Shown: piece after piece, positions 32,840-42,762 of the stretch
How positions within the stretch are numbered: the stretch's first letter is position 1
Layout of the letters: the number at the start of each line of letters is the position of its first letter
Origin: Gammaproteobacteria bacterium
GTDB lineage: Bacteria; Pseudomonadota; Gammaproteobacteria; S012-40
Assembly (NCBI GenBank): GCA_029881255.1
Contig: JAOUMY010000001.1
Span: 434,001 to 498,000 of the forward strand
Direction: 5' to 3'
Length of the DNA: 64,000 nucleotides
The notes under the pieces: generated by a model
Seen by the model: only the letters and a program-made list of their open reading frames with translations
The model's database searches: none
What the model was told of the DNA's origin: nothing
Program-made: the position numbers and the translations under genes

Positions 32840-33638
32840 CTGACTCCTCTCCAACTGCCCAGAAAAATCGGTTTGGTATCCATTGGCCCATACCGAGACG
32901 AATTGCGGCCTTTAGACTTTGCCAGGTGAATTCCTGCGCTTCACGAGCTGTTGCCAAAGGATCCAGACCCTGGGCTAGCAAGGCCGCAACGGCAGAAGCC
33001 AGGATGCAACCTGATCCATGATAATCGTGAGGTAAGCGTTCCCATTCATAGCGGTCCATCATGCGGCTGTTACCGTAGAGAACATTAATTACTTTTTCGG
33101 TATTTTCATGGGTTCCCGTCAATAAAACATATTCTGCCCCCATGTCCATAAGCTCGTGAGCACAGGCATCAAGGTTGTCGGCTTCGTGGCATAACATGCG
33201 CGCTTCCCAGGAATTCGGCGTGATAAATGTACTTTCCGGGACCAGCAAACTTGCCATAGCATCCTGGATTTCCGGATCTGAAACCATTGCACCGCCGCCA
33301 GCACGTAACACGGGATCAAACACCACCGGAATATTGCGATAGTCCTGCAAAATAGAATGCACCGCTTCCACCGCGTCGACACTACCAAGCAAGCCTATTT
33401 TGAAGCCGTGCACAGGCATGTCTTCCAGAACCGCGCGGGCTTGTTCAACTATAGTGCCTACATCCAGGGGAATGAGACCTTTTACGTTCTGCGTGTCTTG
33501 CGAGGTAATTGTGGTGATCACAGGGGAGGCGTGGCAGCCCATGCTGGCAAGTGTCTCGATATCTGCCTGAATGCCCGCGCCGCCGGTCGGATCTAATCCC
33601 GAAAAACACATAACTACGGTTGATTCAGTGGTATCCAC
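32832..33638 (-). CDS. thiD: Hydroxymethylpyrimidine / phosphomethylpyrimidine kinase
   Basis: A 268-residue ribokinase-like enzyme that phosphorylates HMP twice for thiamine synthesis. Motifs are CFSGLDPTGGAGIQADIETL near the start, PVVFDPVLRAGGG, ITPNSWEA and the catalytic YHGSGCILASAVAA. The upstream region before the HAD gene is only about 70 bases, too short to hold a TPP riboswitch, so regulation is not visible here. Confidence 0.95.
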   Translation of the reverse strand: MDTTESTVVMCFSGLDPTGGAGIQADIETLASMGCHASPVITTITSQDTQNVKGLIPLDVGTIVEQARAVLEDMPVHGFKIGLLGSVDAVEAVHSILQDYRNIPVVFDPVLRAGGGAMVSDPEIQDAMASLLVPESTFITPNSWEARMLCHEADNLDACAHELMDMGAEYVLLTGTHENTEKVINVLYGNSRMMDRYEWERLPHDYHGSGCILASAVAALLAQGLDPLATAREAQEFTWQSLKAAIRLGMGQWIPNRFFWAVGEESGE

Positions 33639-33711
33639 GCCTTACCTCAGTCGTTTTGGCAATTAAGCTCGATTATACTACTTCTTCTCGGACTTGGCGG
33701 ACCCAATTAAG

Positions 33712-34380
33712 ATGAAACATGGACTAGACTGGCAGCAAATACATAGTGTTTTCCTGGATATGGATGGCACTTTGCTGGATTTACATTTTGATAACCACTT
33801 CTGGCAGGAATTCATTCCTCAGCGCTACGCAGAACAAAGAGGCCTCGCCAAGGAAGAGGCGAATCAAATACTTGTTCCCAAATTCAAGGCTCAAGAGGGC
33901 ACACTTAACTGGTATTGCCTGGACTACTGGAGTGAACAGCTGGAGATGGACGTTGCATCATTGAAGGAGGAAGTAGCGCATCTCATCAATATCCGTGAAG
34001 GAGTCAACGAATTTCTACATACTCTACAGAAAACCGACAAACGCGTAGTATTAATGACTAATGCCCACCGCGCTGTAGTGAAATTAAAGATGAAATACAC
34101 CGGGCTAGATTCCCACTTTGCGGCCATTGTAACTTCCCACGAAATTGGGTACCCAAAAGAGGATCCGAAGTTTTGGCGCGCGCTACAACCGATAGAACCC
34201 TACGACGCTGCACACACCTTGTTTATCGATGACAGCTATAACGTATTGCGCTCAGCTAAAAAAGCAGGTATTAAGTATTTACTCACTATCGCGCAGCCAT
34301 CAAGTCAGCTTGAGCCCAGGTACACCGATGAGTTCGAGGTGTTGAGTAATTTTAAAGACATCATGCCACCCTTGGCCTAA
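33712..34380 (+). CDS. HAD-family nucleotidase (YrfG / GMP-IMP nucleotidase type)
   Basis: A 222-residue haloacid dehalogenase-type phosphatase. Motif I is FLDMDGTLLDL, motif II LMTNAHRAV, the motif III lysine lies near GYPKEDPKFW, and motif IV is TLFIDDSYNVL. The layout and the HFDNHFWQEFIP segment match the YrfG group, which dephosphorylates purine nucleotides. The ATG at 33712 is preferred over TTG at 33694. It is divergent from thiD. Confidence 0.85.
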   Translation: MKHGLDWQQIHSVFLDMDGTLLDLHFDNHFWQEFIPQRYAEQRGLAKEEANQILVPKFKAQEGTLNWYCLDYWSEQLEMDVASLKEEVAHLINIREGVNEFLHTLQKTDKRVVLMTNAHRAVVKLKMKYTGLDSHFAAIVTSHEIGYPKEDPKFWRALQPIEPYDAAHTLFIDDSYNVLRSAKKAGIKYLLTIAQPSSQLEPRYTDEFEVLSNFKDIMPPLA

Positions 34381-34545
34381 CTAAGCGCCAATCAAACCAA
34401 AGAATCCTGCAAAAAACAGCAACATTAGCGTCGCCGACGCGGTATACAAGGCAAGCGATAGCACCGTGTTAAACTTTCTGGCGCGAAATCCCAGGTAAAT
34501 CAGCACAACCGTTAGCAGAAAGAGCAATAATAATCCGCGGTTCAT
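34381..34545 (-). CDS. 54-residue two-helix membrane protein
   Basis: An ORF of 54 codons, starting MNRGLLLLFLLTVVLIYLG and followed by RARKFNTVLS and a second helix to the end. Its stop abuts the stop of the HAD gene, and it follows the DUF4340 gene end on the same strand by 73 bases upstream. The ribosome-binding site is weak. Function unknown; no family was recognised. Confidence 0.55.
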   Translation of the reverse strand: MNRGLLLLFLLTVVLIYLGFRARKFNTVLSLALYTASATLMLLFFAGFFGLIGA

Positions 34546-34618
34546 TTCCAGCTTCTCTTATGATGCGTACAGGCAGATACTACACGACGGAGAGGCTGAA
34601 ATCTCAGTTATAGCCTGA

Positions 34619-35623
34619 CTACTTAACGATGTCCGATAGTTTCTTGCGTAAATTCGTCGCCTTAAAGGAAGGAATTTCATAAACCCAAGGTTTCCATCGT
34701 TTAGACAAATTATCTTTTTGCGCCTGTATATCTGTAGTCGCCATATCCGTAGCACTCGCGGCGACTATCAGATAGTCCTTCTCTTCCTGCTTGTAGACAG
34801 CCATATCAACCAGCAAGCCGTCGAAGGTTTCTACCTTGATTTCAGCTTTTTCCGCCTTCTTCAGGTCAACCTGACCATCCGCATATACGTTTGAGAATTC
34901 CAATTTGCGAAAATTGTTTGCTAGCGCATTGACTGCCGACGCAGATGCTGGGGTTTTGCCTTTCGGTGCATTAGCCAGGTTAAAGTCCTTATCTTCCGAT
35001 TTCGCTTTTTCGATTAGTATTTTTTCTTTCTTACTTACCTCAATTGCCACGCTTTTGATTTTCGCTGGATCGAGATCGAGTATTTGTTTATCAAGCCAGT
35101 TTGCTTCATCCCCAGGAGTTTCGATGCGGCCTTTGACCAGCCACGCTTGCTCTTCTCCCTGGCGACGTATATAAAGCGTGTCGCCTTTCACCGTCCCTAA
35201 AATAACTGCTGCGATTTTATTGCCCGAGCCATCGTTTAGCGTAATAAGCTTGTTCGCTGTACCTGCCACATGGTCCTGAACGCCTAGCTTCTCATAGTTT
35301 TCGGACTTCTTGGTTTTTGGCTCAACGGTTTTCAACTCCGATAAGCTAAGAATAAGATTCTTCACATGTGAGAAATCCACGGGGTGATCGTTCTTCTCCT
35401 TTAAAACCCAGCTATCGTCCTTTTTCAAAACGGTAGCATGCATATTACTAAAACTCACTTCCACGCCAGCGACATCATTTATTCGGCCTTTGAGCTCCGT
35501 CAGATATTGATCACCACTGACTTCATCTTCTAACGCCTTGTTCTGACTGGACGAAACAACAATCGCCAGAACAAACAACGTTGCGACTGCAAGACCTAAA
35601 TATAGATAAGATTTATTATTCAC
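34619..35623 (-). CDS. DUF4340 protein of the Gld-type ABC system
   Basis: A 334-residue protein with a GTG start behind a GAGGT ribosome-binding site. One N-terminal helix (about 5-24) is followed by a periplasmic beta-rich region made of DUF4340-type repeats, such as SWVLKEKNDHPVDFSHVKNLI and DTLYIRRQGEEQAWLV. DUF4340 proteins typically accompany GldG-like ABC components, as here, with 18 bases between the genes. Their function is unknown; they may be a periplasmic substrate-binding or scaffold part. Confidence 0.88.
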   Translation of the reverse strand: MNNKSYLYLGLAVATLFVLAIVVSSSQNKALEDEVSGDQYLTELKGRINDVAGVEVSFSNMHATVLKKDDSWVLKEKNDHPVDFSHVKNLILSLSELKTVEPKTKKSENYEKLGVQDHVAGTANKLITLNDGSGNKIAAVILGTVKGDTLYIRRQGEEQAWLVKGRIETPGDEANWLDKQILDLDPAKIKSVAIEVSKKEKILIEKAKSEDKDFNLANAPKGKTPASASAVNALANNFRKLEFSNVYADGQVDLKKAEKAEIKVETFDGLLVDMAVYKQEEKDYLIVAASATDMATTDIQAQKDNLSKRWKPWVYEIPSFKATNLRKKLSDIVK

Positions 35624-35641
35624 TTCATCTACCTCGCTTGC

Positions 35642-37537
35642 CTAAACAGCATTCACACTGGCACGTAAGCGCTTTTTACGCATCATTGTAAGAACCAATG
35701 CGACAATGATAATCAGAAAAGGCACGATAGTAATATTAAGAAACTTCAGCCACGAACCCAGACCCTCTATGCTTTGTGTAAGCTGGTGTTGAACATTTCT
35801 CAACTCTTTTCGCGTCTGTACCTGCTGTTCGCGAAATTTTTCAAGCTCCGTACGCTGCTCCGAACTCAAAATAACCGAACTACCACCTTCTTTCTGGCGT
35901 TGCAGCTCGGATAGTTTGCGCTCAGTTTCACGCAATTTGTCCTGCAATTGCTTTTCCTTGTCTCTGAAACGCGTCTCTGCTTCTCGCTTCAACTCTTGTA
36001 CCTTTTCGAATGGTCGTGCAGAACGCCCTCGACTGCGCAGACTGATTAAGTCATTGCTACCCGTCAGATTATCGAGCGCATTGATTACAAAAGTATCGTT
36101 ATTGGCCTGTGGAAATGCGATACGGTTTCCGAAGAAATTCTGCAACTGTACCCACATTTTGTCTTCAAGCATGTCGGTATCCGCAATAATAATCACATTC
36201 GAATCTTCTTTACTCTCCTTGGTTCCACTCTGTGTGGTATCACCATTTTTCAACCCATCAGGAAAGGCGCTTTTGAACTTTCCGCTTATGCGCGCAGCGA
36301 CGGTTAGCTTCTCACCGCCAGCACGATAATTTCTCAACAACTCCAGTGGGCGTGCCTGAAACTGAAAACTGCTTTGTGGTATGGTCATAGCCTGATCTGA
36401 CGTTTCCAGCAACGGACTGAATTCAAGCGTAGAACCCTCCTTTTTCTTCAGCCGTCCGGCGGTCCCCAACATAACTTTGCGTAATTCGCCGGTTACAAAA
36501 TCAGAAGAATTGAAATTGTCTTCGTCCAATGACAGCCAGGCAACGTATTCGACTGGCTGAACTCTCATTCCGGCACGGGCATTAACTCGGGTAGCTGATT
36601 TGATGTCGCCAACAACCTGCCCTTTTACAAGCTCAACGCCCCAAGCATCAAAAAGCTTCTCCATACTTGAATCACGCTTTGCCTGAAATGAAGCCATCGG
36701 ATTTTGAGGATCGGTAGGCGGCGTATCAACATCTGAGTGCGGGTCAACAAAAACCAGCACACGACCACCGCCCAGCACGAATTGGTCAATTGCGAACAGC
36801 GTTTGGTCAGAAAGCGTTTTGGGATGAACAATCATCAAGACGTCAATTTCTTGCGGAATTGATGTAACAGACGATTCAAATTTACGCACTTCGAATAGTT
36901 GTTTAATCTGCGAAAGAATATACCACTCGCCATCGCCTTGCTGTGGTCCAAAAGGGTTTGCCGGTGCGCCCCCTTCAAGGGGAAGCTCACTGATTAAACC
37001 GACAACTTTGCGTTTAGGATTCGCAAGTTTGTGCACCAACTTGGTCAAATCGTATTCAAGCGACTCTTCCTTGTCTGGCGCAAAAAACGGAACAATCTCT
37101 TCTTCATCAGTGGAACTGGTACCTACCAGGCCGAAATAGGCCTGTGTGCCCGCAGCATCGACGGGTACGCCTTGCAAACCCTTGCGCACCGCTTGATCTT
37201 CTTCGTCGGAAAAGGGCTCAGGATTCTCAACGATCAATCGAATTTTGCCGTCAGCGATATTGGCATATTCTTCTAACAACTCTTTCACTCGACGCCCATA
37301 GTTTTGTGCCACTGGAATCCCCGAAAAAAGGGCTTCAGAAAAGTAAAAGCGCAAGGTCACAGGCTCATCAATTTGTTCCAGGATTCGTTCGGTACCGTCC
37401 GACAGGGTATACAAACTGTTTTCAGTCATGTCCAGCCGCACACTTTTGAACAGCAGACCAGCGACCAAGTTAATCAATAACAACAATACACCGGCTATAA
37501 TCAGGCCGGATGACGAGAGCAATTTTTTCTTATCCAT
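35642..37537 (-). CDS. GldG-like ABC transporter auxiliary component
   Basis: A 631-residue protein. An N-terminal helix, a large periplasmic ABC-transporter-associated domain (DMTENSLYTLSDGTERIL, DVLMIVHPKTLSDQTLFAID, IIADTDMLEDKMW), a coiled coil of ~90 residues rich in Lys/Glu/Arg before the end, and a final helix. This is the GldG/COG3225 plan. In gliding Bacteroidetes GldG works with GldA and GldF; in other bacteria such systems have no established role. It is third of the four-gene ABC operon. Confidence 0.92.
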   Translation of the reverse strand: MDKKKLLSSSGLIIAGVLLLLINLVAGLLFKSVRLDMTENSLYTLSDGTERILEQIDEPVTLRFYFSEALFSGIPVAQNYGRRVKELLEEYANIADGKIRLIVENPEPFSDEEDQAVRKGLQGVPVDAAGTQAYFGLVGTSSTDEEEIVPFFAPDKEESLEYDLTKLVHKLANPKRKVVGLISELPLEGGAPANPFGPQQGDGEWYILSQIKQLFEVRKFESSVTSIPQEIDVLMIVHPKTLSDQTLFAIDQFVLGGGRVLVFVDPHSDVDTPPTDPQNPMASFQAKRDSSMEKLFDAWGVELVKGQVVGDIKSATRVNARAGMRVQPVEYVAWLSLDEDNFNSSDFVTGELRKVMLGTAGRLKKKEGSTLEFSPLLETSDQAMTIPQSSFQFQARPLELLRNYRAGGEKLTVAARISGKFKSAFPDGLKNGDTTQSGTKESKEDSNVIIIADTDMLEDKMWVQLQNFFGNRIAFPQANNDTFVINALDNLTGSNDLISLRSRGRSARPFEKVQELKREAETRFRDKEKQLQDKLRETERKLSELQRQKEGGSSVILSSEQRTELEKFREQQVQTRKELRNVQHQLTQSIEGLGSWLKFLNITIVPFLIIIVALVLTMMRKKRLRASVNAV

Positions 37538-37548
37538 GTAATACCCTC

Positions 37549-38283
37549 CTAGTTAGCCTTTTTCATATCGACAAAAATTACGTTGGCGAACAACCAACAG
37601 GCTATAAAAGAGACAAAAAAGATTAGGTCTCGAAAATCTATGACGCCTTTAGTGATAGAGCTGAAGTGCGTGAGGAAGCTCATGCCACTAATAGCCTCAA
37701 TCAAGATTTGCGGCGCCCAGTCACTGAAGAAGTCGAGCACCATGGGGAAACCTGCCAAAATAAACGTGAAGCAGATAACCACCGAGATCACAAACGCAAT
37801 TACTTGATTTCGCGTAATAGCGGATATGCATGACCCTATTGCCAGGAACGCACCTGCCATTAAGAAACTACCGACATAACTGGCAACGATTACCAGGTTG
37901 TCAGGGCTACCGAGATAGTTCACGGTTATCCAGGTAGGGAACGTCAGCAATAGTGCGATTCCGGTAAATGCCCAGGCAGCTAGAAACTTACCAATAACGG
38001 CATCACTGATGGAGATAGGCAATGTCATCAGCAATTCAATCGAACCGCTTTTTCGCTCTTCTGCCCACAGCCGCATCGATAAAGCAGGTATCAGAAAGAG
38101 ATAAAGCCAAGGATGGTAATTGAAGAAAGGCATCAGATCGGCCTGACCTCTTTCGAAAAATCCACCTAGATAGAAGGTAAAGACACCGGTCAGCATTAGG
38201 AAAATGACGAGAAAAACGTATGCCACAGGCGTAGCAAAATAGTTCGCAAATTCACGTTTGAATATGGCGCGGATATTGTTCAC
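37549..38283 (-). CDS. ABC-2 type permease (GldF-like)
   Basis: A 244-residue protein with six helices, starting with IFKREFANYFATPVAYVF, typical of ABC-2 permeases related to GldF and NosY. LWAEERKSGSIELLMTLPIS contains the coupling-helix EERKSGT-like motif. The GTG start overlaps the ATPase stop by four bases. It forms the membrane channel of the ABC system with the ATPase upstream. Confidence 0.93.
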   Translation of the reverse strand: MNNIRAIFKREFANYFATPVAYVFLVIFLMLTGVFTFYLGGFFERGQADLMPFFNYHPWLYLFLIPALSMRLWAEERKSGSIELLMTLPISISDAVIGKFLAAWAFTGIALLLTFPTWITVNYLGSPDNLVIVASYVGSFLMAGAFLAIGSCISAITRNQVIAFVISVVICFTFILAGFPMVLDFFSDWAPQILIEAISGMSFLTHFSSITKGVIDFRDLIFFVSFIACWLFANVIFVDMKKAN

Positions 38284-39233
38284 GACAAGGCCTCCTCTTT
38301 CGCAGCGCCAGCATCTATAGTGACGCGTCGGAAAACTTCATCCAGAAAACCTTTTTGTACATGGAAGTCTTTTAGGTGCCATGATTGCTCACGAGCTAGG
38401 TCGTTTAGACCTTCAACAATCGATATCCCCTTTTCAGGGATTAGAATAACTCCCTCGGCCTGCAATTCGACATCTGCCACACCAGGTATCGCCTTGCATT
38501 TGGTCTCGACATCTGCCGGTACAGCACTGGAGAAACGCAAGACAACGGAGTTATGGTAACGAGATTTTGATTCCAGTTCCCCAGGGGTTCCATCAAACAC
38601 CACACGCCCCTTCGCAATGATAATCACGCGACTACAGATCGCATGCACTTCCTCAAGAATATGCGTTGAAACGATAATCGCTTTCTCTTTGGACATTTCA
38701 GCGATCAGTTCTCGCACTTCGTGCTTCTGGTTAGGATCCAGACCATCTGTCGGTTCGTCCATTACCAAGACAGGAGGATCATGCAAAATTGCCTGTGCAA
38801 GCCCAACGCGCCGCTTAAATCCTTTGGACAGGTTTTCAATTGGTTTATGTACTACGCTCTGAAGATTCGTTCTCTTGACAGCGGCGTCGACTTTTCGCTG
38901 GCGCTCCTCACCGTGAAAACCACGAATTTCCGCAATAAATGACAAAAATGTCATCGGCGTCATATCGGAGTAGGCTGGCGCACCCTCAGGCAGATAACCA
39001 ATGGATTTTTTGATTTGTACCGGATTGGACTCTACATCGTCGCCGCACACTTCAACGCGACCCGATGAAGGAGAGAGAAACCCTGTTATCATTTTCATCG
39101 TTGTCGATTTTCCAGCCCCGTTCGGACCAAGAAAACCCAGAACTTCCCCCTTATTTACACTAAAGGAAATTCCATCCACGACTATTTGTTGATCGAACTT
39201 TTTTACAAGATTATCGACTTTGATCATGCTCAT
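38280..39233 (-). CDS. ABC transporter ATPase (GldA-like)
   Basis: A 317-residue protein. Walker A GPNGAGKSTTMKMITG, signature LSKGFKRRVGLAQAIL, Walker B VLVMDEPTDGLDP, and an H-loop in IVSTHILEEV. The C-terminal ~90 residues form a regulatory domain as in GldA/CcmA-type ATPases. It is the first gene of the four-gene operon (ATPase, permease, GldG-like, DUF4340). The substrate is unknown. Confidence 0.95.
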   Translation of the reverse strand: MSMIKVDNLVKKFDQQIVVDGISFSVNKGEVLGFLGPNGAGKSTTMKMITGFLSPSSGRVEVCGDDVESNPVQIKKSIGYLPEGAPAYSDMTPMTFLSFIAEIRGFHGEERQRKVDAAVKRTNLQSVVHKPIENLSKGFKRRVGLAQAILHDPPVLVMDEPTDGLDPNQKHEVRELIAEMSKEKAIIVSTHILEEVHAICSRVIIIAKGRVVFDGTPGELESKSRYHNSVVLRFSSAVPADVETKCKAIPGVADVELQAEGVILIPEKGISIVEGLNDLAREQSWHLKDFHVQKGFLDEVFRRVTIDAGAAKEEALS

Positions 39234-39331
39234 ATTGGCAAAACCCTTGTTTGATTTATTCGTCAGTTAAGCAATCATGGCGAATTATTCGAAAATTTTT
39301 CCCGCTGTCAAGACCTCATGTTTGGGTGTCT

Positions 39332-39961
39332 TTAACGACAGCGCTCAGCCAGCCAACTCATAGCTAGGCGCCCGGCTTCGACCATTTGCTCTGCTGAAAG
39401 TTCCTTTCCGACGCGCTCTCGATGACGCACCGCCTGGACATCGCCCAATTCTGCAGCGATATTAAACCACTTATAGGCTTCCATATCGTCGCGTGGCACG
39501 CCTTCGCCCATGGCGTACCGGATTCCAAGATTATTTGCTGCCTGCATATGCAAATGTTCGACCGCCACGCGATACCACTGCACCGCGATCTCGAAATTTC
39601 TTGTGACGCCATCTCCTTCAGCATACATTTGGGCAAGATTAAACTGGGCATCAGCCATGCCCTGGTTGCCCGCCGACGCGTACCAATATGCGGCTTGAGA
39701 CTTATCTACCGCGCCGCCCTGTCCGTAGTAAAACATCATGGCCAGATTGAATTGCGCAGGGGCGTAACCTTGGTCAGCCGACTTTTGATACCATATTCGA
39801 GCTTCCCAAGGGTTAGCACTGAGATGCTCACCATTTTCGAGCATCACAGCAATATTGAATTGTGCAAGCCGGTCGCCGTTTTCCGCGGCTTGTTGCCATA
39901 GCTGTATGGCCTGCCGTACATCGCCAGACTTATATGCCTTTAATCCCTCTTCAAAACTCAC
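39332..39961 (-). CDS. Sel1-repeat (TPR-like) protein
   Basis: A 209-residue soluble protein made of about five Sel1 repeats of ~36 residues, each with the A-x2-W/YY-x2-A...A-x2-NL pattern (for example EARIWYQKSADQGYAPAQF). No signal peptide is visible. Sel1 proteins are protein-interaction scaffolds. It is the last gene of the five-gene operon and overlaps the PLP enzyme gene by four bases. Confidence 0.9.
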   Translation of the reverse strand: MSFEEGLKAYKSGDVRQAIQLWQQAAENGDRLAQFNIAVMLENGEHLSANPWEARIWYQKSADQGYAPAQFNLAMMFYYGQGGAVDKSQAAYWYASAGNQGMADAQFNLAQMYAEGDGVTRNFEIAVQWYRVAVEHLHMQAANNLGIRYAMGEGVPRDDMEAYKWFNIAAELGDVQAVRHRERVGKELSAEQMVEAGRLAMSWLAERCR

Positions 39962-40917
39962 GATTCCACCCTGTTTCGTTTCAACACAGTGTCCAGACCA
40001 GCATTACCTTGTAAGCCCCCGCTATGTAGCATAGTGACGACACTACCACGAGGGAAAAAGCCTTTGTTCAGAAGATCAAAAACACCATAGACCATTTTCG
40101 CCGTATAGATAGGGTCGAGTGGAACTGCTGTACGCGTTTCGAAATCGGACTTAAACGACAAAAGATCTCTATTTAACTTCGCGTAACCACCAAAGTGGTA
40201 ATCACTAACTAATTGCCAGCTCTTGTTCACATTTGGTGCTAGATATGCAGAAATCTCTCGCTCAAAAAATCCTTCTGCCTTTAGTACCGGAAATCCTATA
40301 ACGCTTCCTCTCTCGAGTTCGGCGGCTGCCACACTCATCCCAGCGATCGTTGCGCCTGTGCCGCACGCTGCACAGATATAATTTGTTTCACTGCACTGGC
40401 TATATATTTCTTCCGCAAGTTCTTGGCAACCACGTAAGGCATATTCGTTGCTACCTCCTTCGGGGATTATATAGAATTCACCAAATCGGTCTCGCAACTT
40501 TGTGACAAATTGCTCTGTCTCTTTTTGCCTGTATTCTTCACGATTTACAAAACAAAGGCGCATACCTTGTCCCGCTGCAAAGCTCAGCGTTGGATTTTCG
40601 GCATAACTCTCCTCACCGCGAATAATACCGATGGTATTTATGCCGAGAATTTTGCCCACTGCCGAAAGAGCGTGAATATGATTCGAGAAAGATCCGCCGA
40701 AACTCAGCAAAGTACCAAAGTTCTGTTGAAGTGCAGAAAAGACATTATATTTTAGCTTGCGATATTTATTGCCTGACACAATTGGGTGTGTCATATCGTC
40801 ACGTTTAATCTGTAGTCGTACGCCTTGTTTGCGCGCTTCGGGGATATCCAATACCTGTAGCGGCGTTACGGCGTCGAGACAAAAAAATGATTCAGCGGCC
40901 GCAAGTGTAGCGTTCAT
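39958..40917 (-). CDS. PLP-dependent ACC-deaminase / D-cysteine-desulfhydrase family enzyme
   Basis: A 319-residue fold-type II PLP enzyme. The PLP-lysine lies in [12 protein letters not shown], the substrate loop is [12 protein letters not shown], and the phosphate loop is CGTGATIAG. Family members break down D-cysteine to sulfide, pyruvate and ammonia, or deaminate ACC. The start at 40917 is chosen because ATGA overlaps the msrB stop. Company with msrB and a peroxiredoxin suggests sulfur amino-acid or redox metabolism. The substrate cannot be told from sequence alone. Confidence 0.85.
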   Translation of the reverse strand: MNATLAAAESFFCLDAVTPLQVLDIPEARKQGVRLQIKRDDMTHPIVSGNKYRKLKYNVFSALQQNFGTLLSFGGSFSNHIHALSAVGKILGINTIGIIRGEESYAENPTLSFAAGQGMRLCFVNREEYRQKETEQFVTKLRDRFGEFYIIPEGGSNEYALRGCQELAEEIYSQCSETNYICAACGTGATIAGMSVAAAELERGSVIGFPVLKAEGFFEREISAYLAPNVNKSWQLVSDYHFGGYAKLNRDLLSFKSDFETRTAVPLDPIYTAKMVYGVFDLLNKGFFPRGSVVTMLHSGGLQGNAGLDTVLKRNRVES

Positions 40918-41294
40918 TCCTTTTCGTATCTTAGAGAAATTGAATTCACGCAATAACGAAGACCCGTGGGCGCGGGACCGTCGGTAAAAACATGCCCTAA
41001 ATGCGCATCACATTCAGAACATGTAATTTCAACGCGGCGCATTCCGTGACTCAAATCTACGGTTTCCTGGATACAAGAATCACTGATTGGCGCCCAAAAA
41101 CTAGGCCAACCCGATCCCGAATCATATTTGGATGCTGTTTCGAACAATGGTGTTCCACAGCAAACGCAATGAAACACACCACTCCCTTCCACAGAATTAT
41201 AATCCCCGGAAAACGGTGCTTCCGTGCCTTTTTCCCTACAGATTTGGAATTGCTCTGGCGTAAGTTTTGAACGCCAGTCGTCTTCAGTACTCAT
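40914..41294 (-). CDS. msrB: Methionine-R-sulfoxide reductase B
   Basis: A 126-residue single-domain MsrB. Zinc is held by the two CxxC pairs in [10 protein letters not shown] and [20 protein letters not shown] forms the substrate pocket, and the catalytic cysteine is in RYCVNSISL. It repairs oxidised methionine in cytoplasmic proteins using thioredoxin. It overlaps both neighbours by four bases (ATGA), implying coupled translation with the peroxiredoxin. Confidence 0.96.
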   Translation of the reverse strand: MSTEDDWRSKLTPEQFQICREKGTEAPFSGDYNSVEGSGVFHCVCCGTPLFETASKYDSGSGWPSFWAPISDSCIQETVDLSHGMRRVEITCSECDAHLGHVFTDGPAPTGLRYCVNSISLRYEKE

Positions 41295-41773
41295 ATCGCA
41301 TCCAGAATTTTTTCCGCTTTACTAACATCAAAAGCGCCGCCATTTTCCATATTCAATATCGTTACGATTCCATCTTCGATAAGCATGGAATAACGCATGG
41401 AACGCTCGCCTAATCCAAAACGTGTCATGTCCATATTAACGCCTATTGCCCTGGCAAAATCTCCGTTTCCATCGGCGATGAATCGAACTTCATCCACAAT
41501 ATTATTGTCTTTTGCCCAGGCATTCATAACGAATGCGTCATTTACCGCAATACAGACAATATCATCTATGCCTTTTTGCCTAAGATCATATGAGTGTGAA
41601 ACATATCCCGGCAAGTGTTGCTCAGAACATGCTGGCGTAAAGGCGCCAGGAACAGCGAATAAAACAACCCGTCCTTTGGAAAATAGCTCCCCAGAACTGA
41701 TGTCTTTAACACGTTTCCCATCCATATATTGAAGAGAAATGTTGTCTGGAACGCGATCACCTACTTTAATCAT
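41291..41773 (-). CDS. Peroxiredoxin (Prx5 subfamily)
   Basis: A 160-residue thiol peroxidase. The peroxidatic cysteine is in [18 protein letters not shown], the Prx5-type signature. The FAVPGAFTP strand and the [11 protein letters not shown] segment agree with the family. It reduces peroxides, probably with glutathione or thioredoxin. There is no fused glutaredoxin domain. It starts four bases after the methyltransferase stop and overlaps msrB. Confidence 0.93.
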   Translation of the reverse strand: MIKVGDRVPDNISLQYMDGKRVKDISSGELFSKGRVVLFAVPGAFTPACSEQHLPGYVSHSYDLRQKGIDDIVCIAVNDAFVMNAWAKDNNIVDEVRFIADGNGDFARAIGVNMDMTRFGLGERSMRYSMLIEDGIVTILNMENGGAFDVSKAEKILDAI

Positions 41774-41777
41774 TCAG

Positions 41778-42638
41778 CTATTTCTCCGCCACGATATAAG
41801 CTAACCAGGATTCCTGCTGATCAACTTCTGTTACCTTCCGAAAGTTTCCCGTTCCCACAAGATAGTCATTGTCAGGGTCATCATCGTCTTCCTCAAATTC
41901 TTCCCAATAAACGTTAACTTTGCTAAAACCTGCATCAAGCAGAATTTCATGAATTTCGGGAATAGACCACAGACGCCAATCATATTCGAATGCTCTCTCC
42001 ATGCGCGAACCGTCTTCGAAATCGAAATGTATGTAACACATTAAATGGTTAGTGATAGGATTAAATTCTGCCTGTTCCCAGACATAGGTAGCGTCTTCAT
42101 CCTCTATTTCCCGCTCTTCTTCAACCGTATCGATGGTTGCTGTTCCACCGAGTAAGTCCAGAAAAAACAGACCGTCTTCTTTCAGGCCACGACGGGCATT
42201 TTTGAAATAGTTTAACAAGGCCTGGCGCGTTTTGAATATGCAATAGCTGAAGTTCATCGCGCAAATAAGATCGACCTCTTCAGTTTCCACATCGACGACA
42301 TTTTCGTTTAACAGTGTAATTCTCGACGCTACATCCTCACCAGCAGGTTTGAGGTTGTGCCGGATTCCCCAATCTAGAGTCTCCTGACAGATATCCACAC
42401 CGATCGCGCGTCGTTTATTGTCTCGGGCCACCCAGGTCATACTTAACGCCGCCGTTCCACAGAAATCTTCACGCATTGTCCTAGGTGTGCGTCCGCGCAA
42501 TTCCTTGAAGCTATCTTCGAAAAACTCGACTTCAGTCTCGGGAGCTTGAACAGATTTCTGGTAAAGCACATGGCGATCAGCTTGATCAGCCATGGTTTTA
42601 CCACTCTTGTTGCCTTTACGAGCTTTTGCGTTAGTCAT
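41778..42638 (-). CDS. Class I SAM-dependent methyltransferase
   Basis: A 286-residue protein. The SAM-binding region is MREDFCGTAALSMTWV and GVDICQETLDWG, and DLICAMNFSYCIF is the post-II motif. A very acidic stretch (EEFEEDDDDPDNDY) lies near the C-terminus. The lysine-rich first 15 residues may be a loose tail, or a later start may be used. The substrate is unknown. It is the first gene of the five-gene operon that continues into the peroxiredoxin. Confidence 0.85.
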   Translation of the reverse strand: MTNAKARKGNKSGKTMADQADRHVLYQKSVQAPETEVEFFEDSFKELRGRTPRTMREDFCGTAALSMTWVARDNKRRAIGVDICQETLDWGIRHNLKPAGEDVASRITLLNENVVDVETEEVDLICAMNFSYCIFKTRQALLNYFKNARRGLKEDGLFFLDLLGGTATIDTVEEEREIEDEDATYVWEQAEFNPITNHLMCYIHFDFEDGSRMERAFEYDWRLWSIPEIHEILLDAGFSKVNVYWEEFEEDDDDPDNDYLVGTGNFRKVTEVDQQESWLAYIVAEK

Positions 42639-42762
42639 TTAGTCTACCTGTGCCAAGTCAGTCCAGCATTGTAGCGTTTTCATGTTGGAGGCGAAACCCA
42701 CCTGACTATTCGCCCAGAACATGTTTCTTCACGTATAATCCGGCCCTTTGGCACATACTCTC

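Noticed and set aside
33639-33711. TPP riboswitch upstream of thiD
   Set aside because: Only about 70 bases separate thiD from the divergent HAD gene, and no thi-box pattern was seen.
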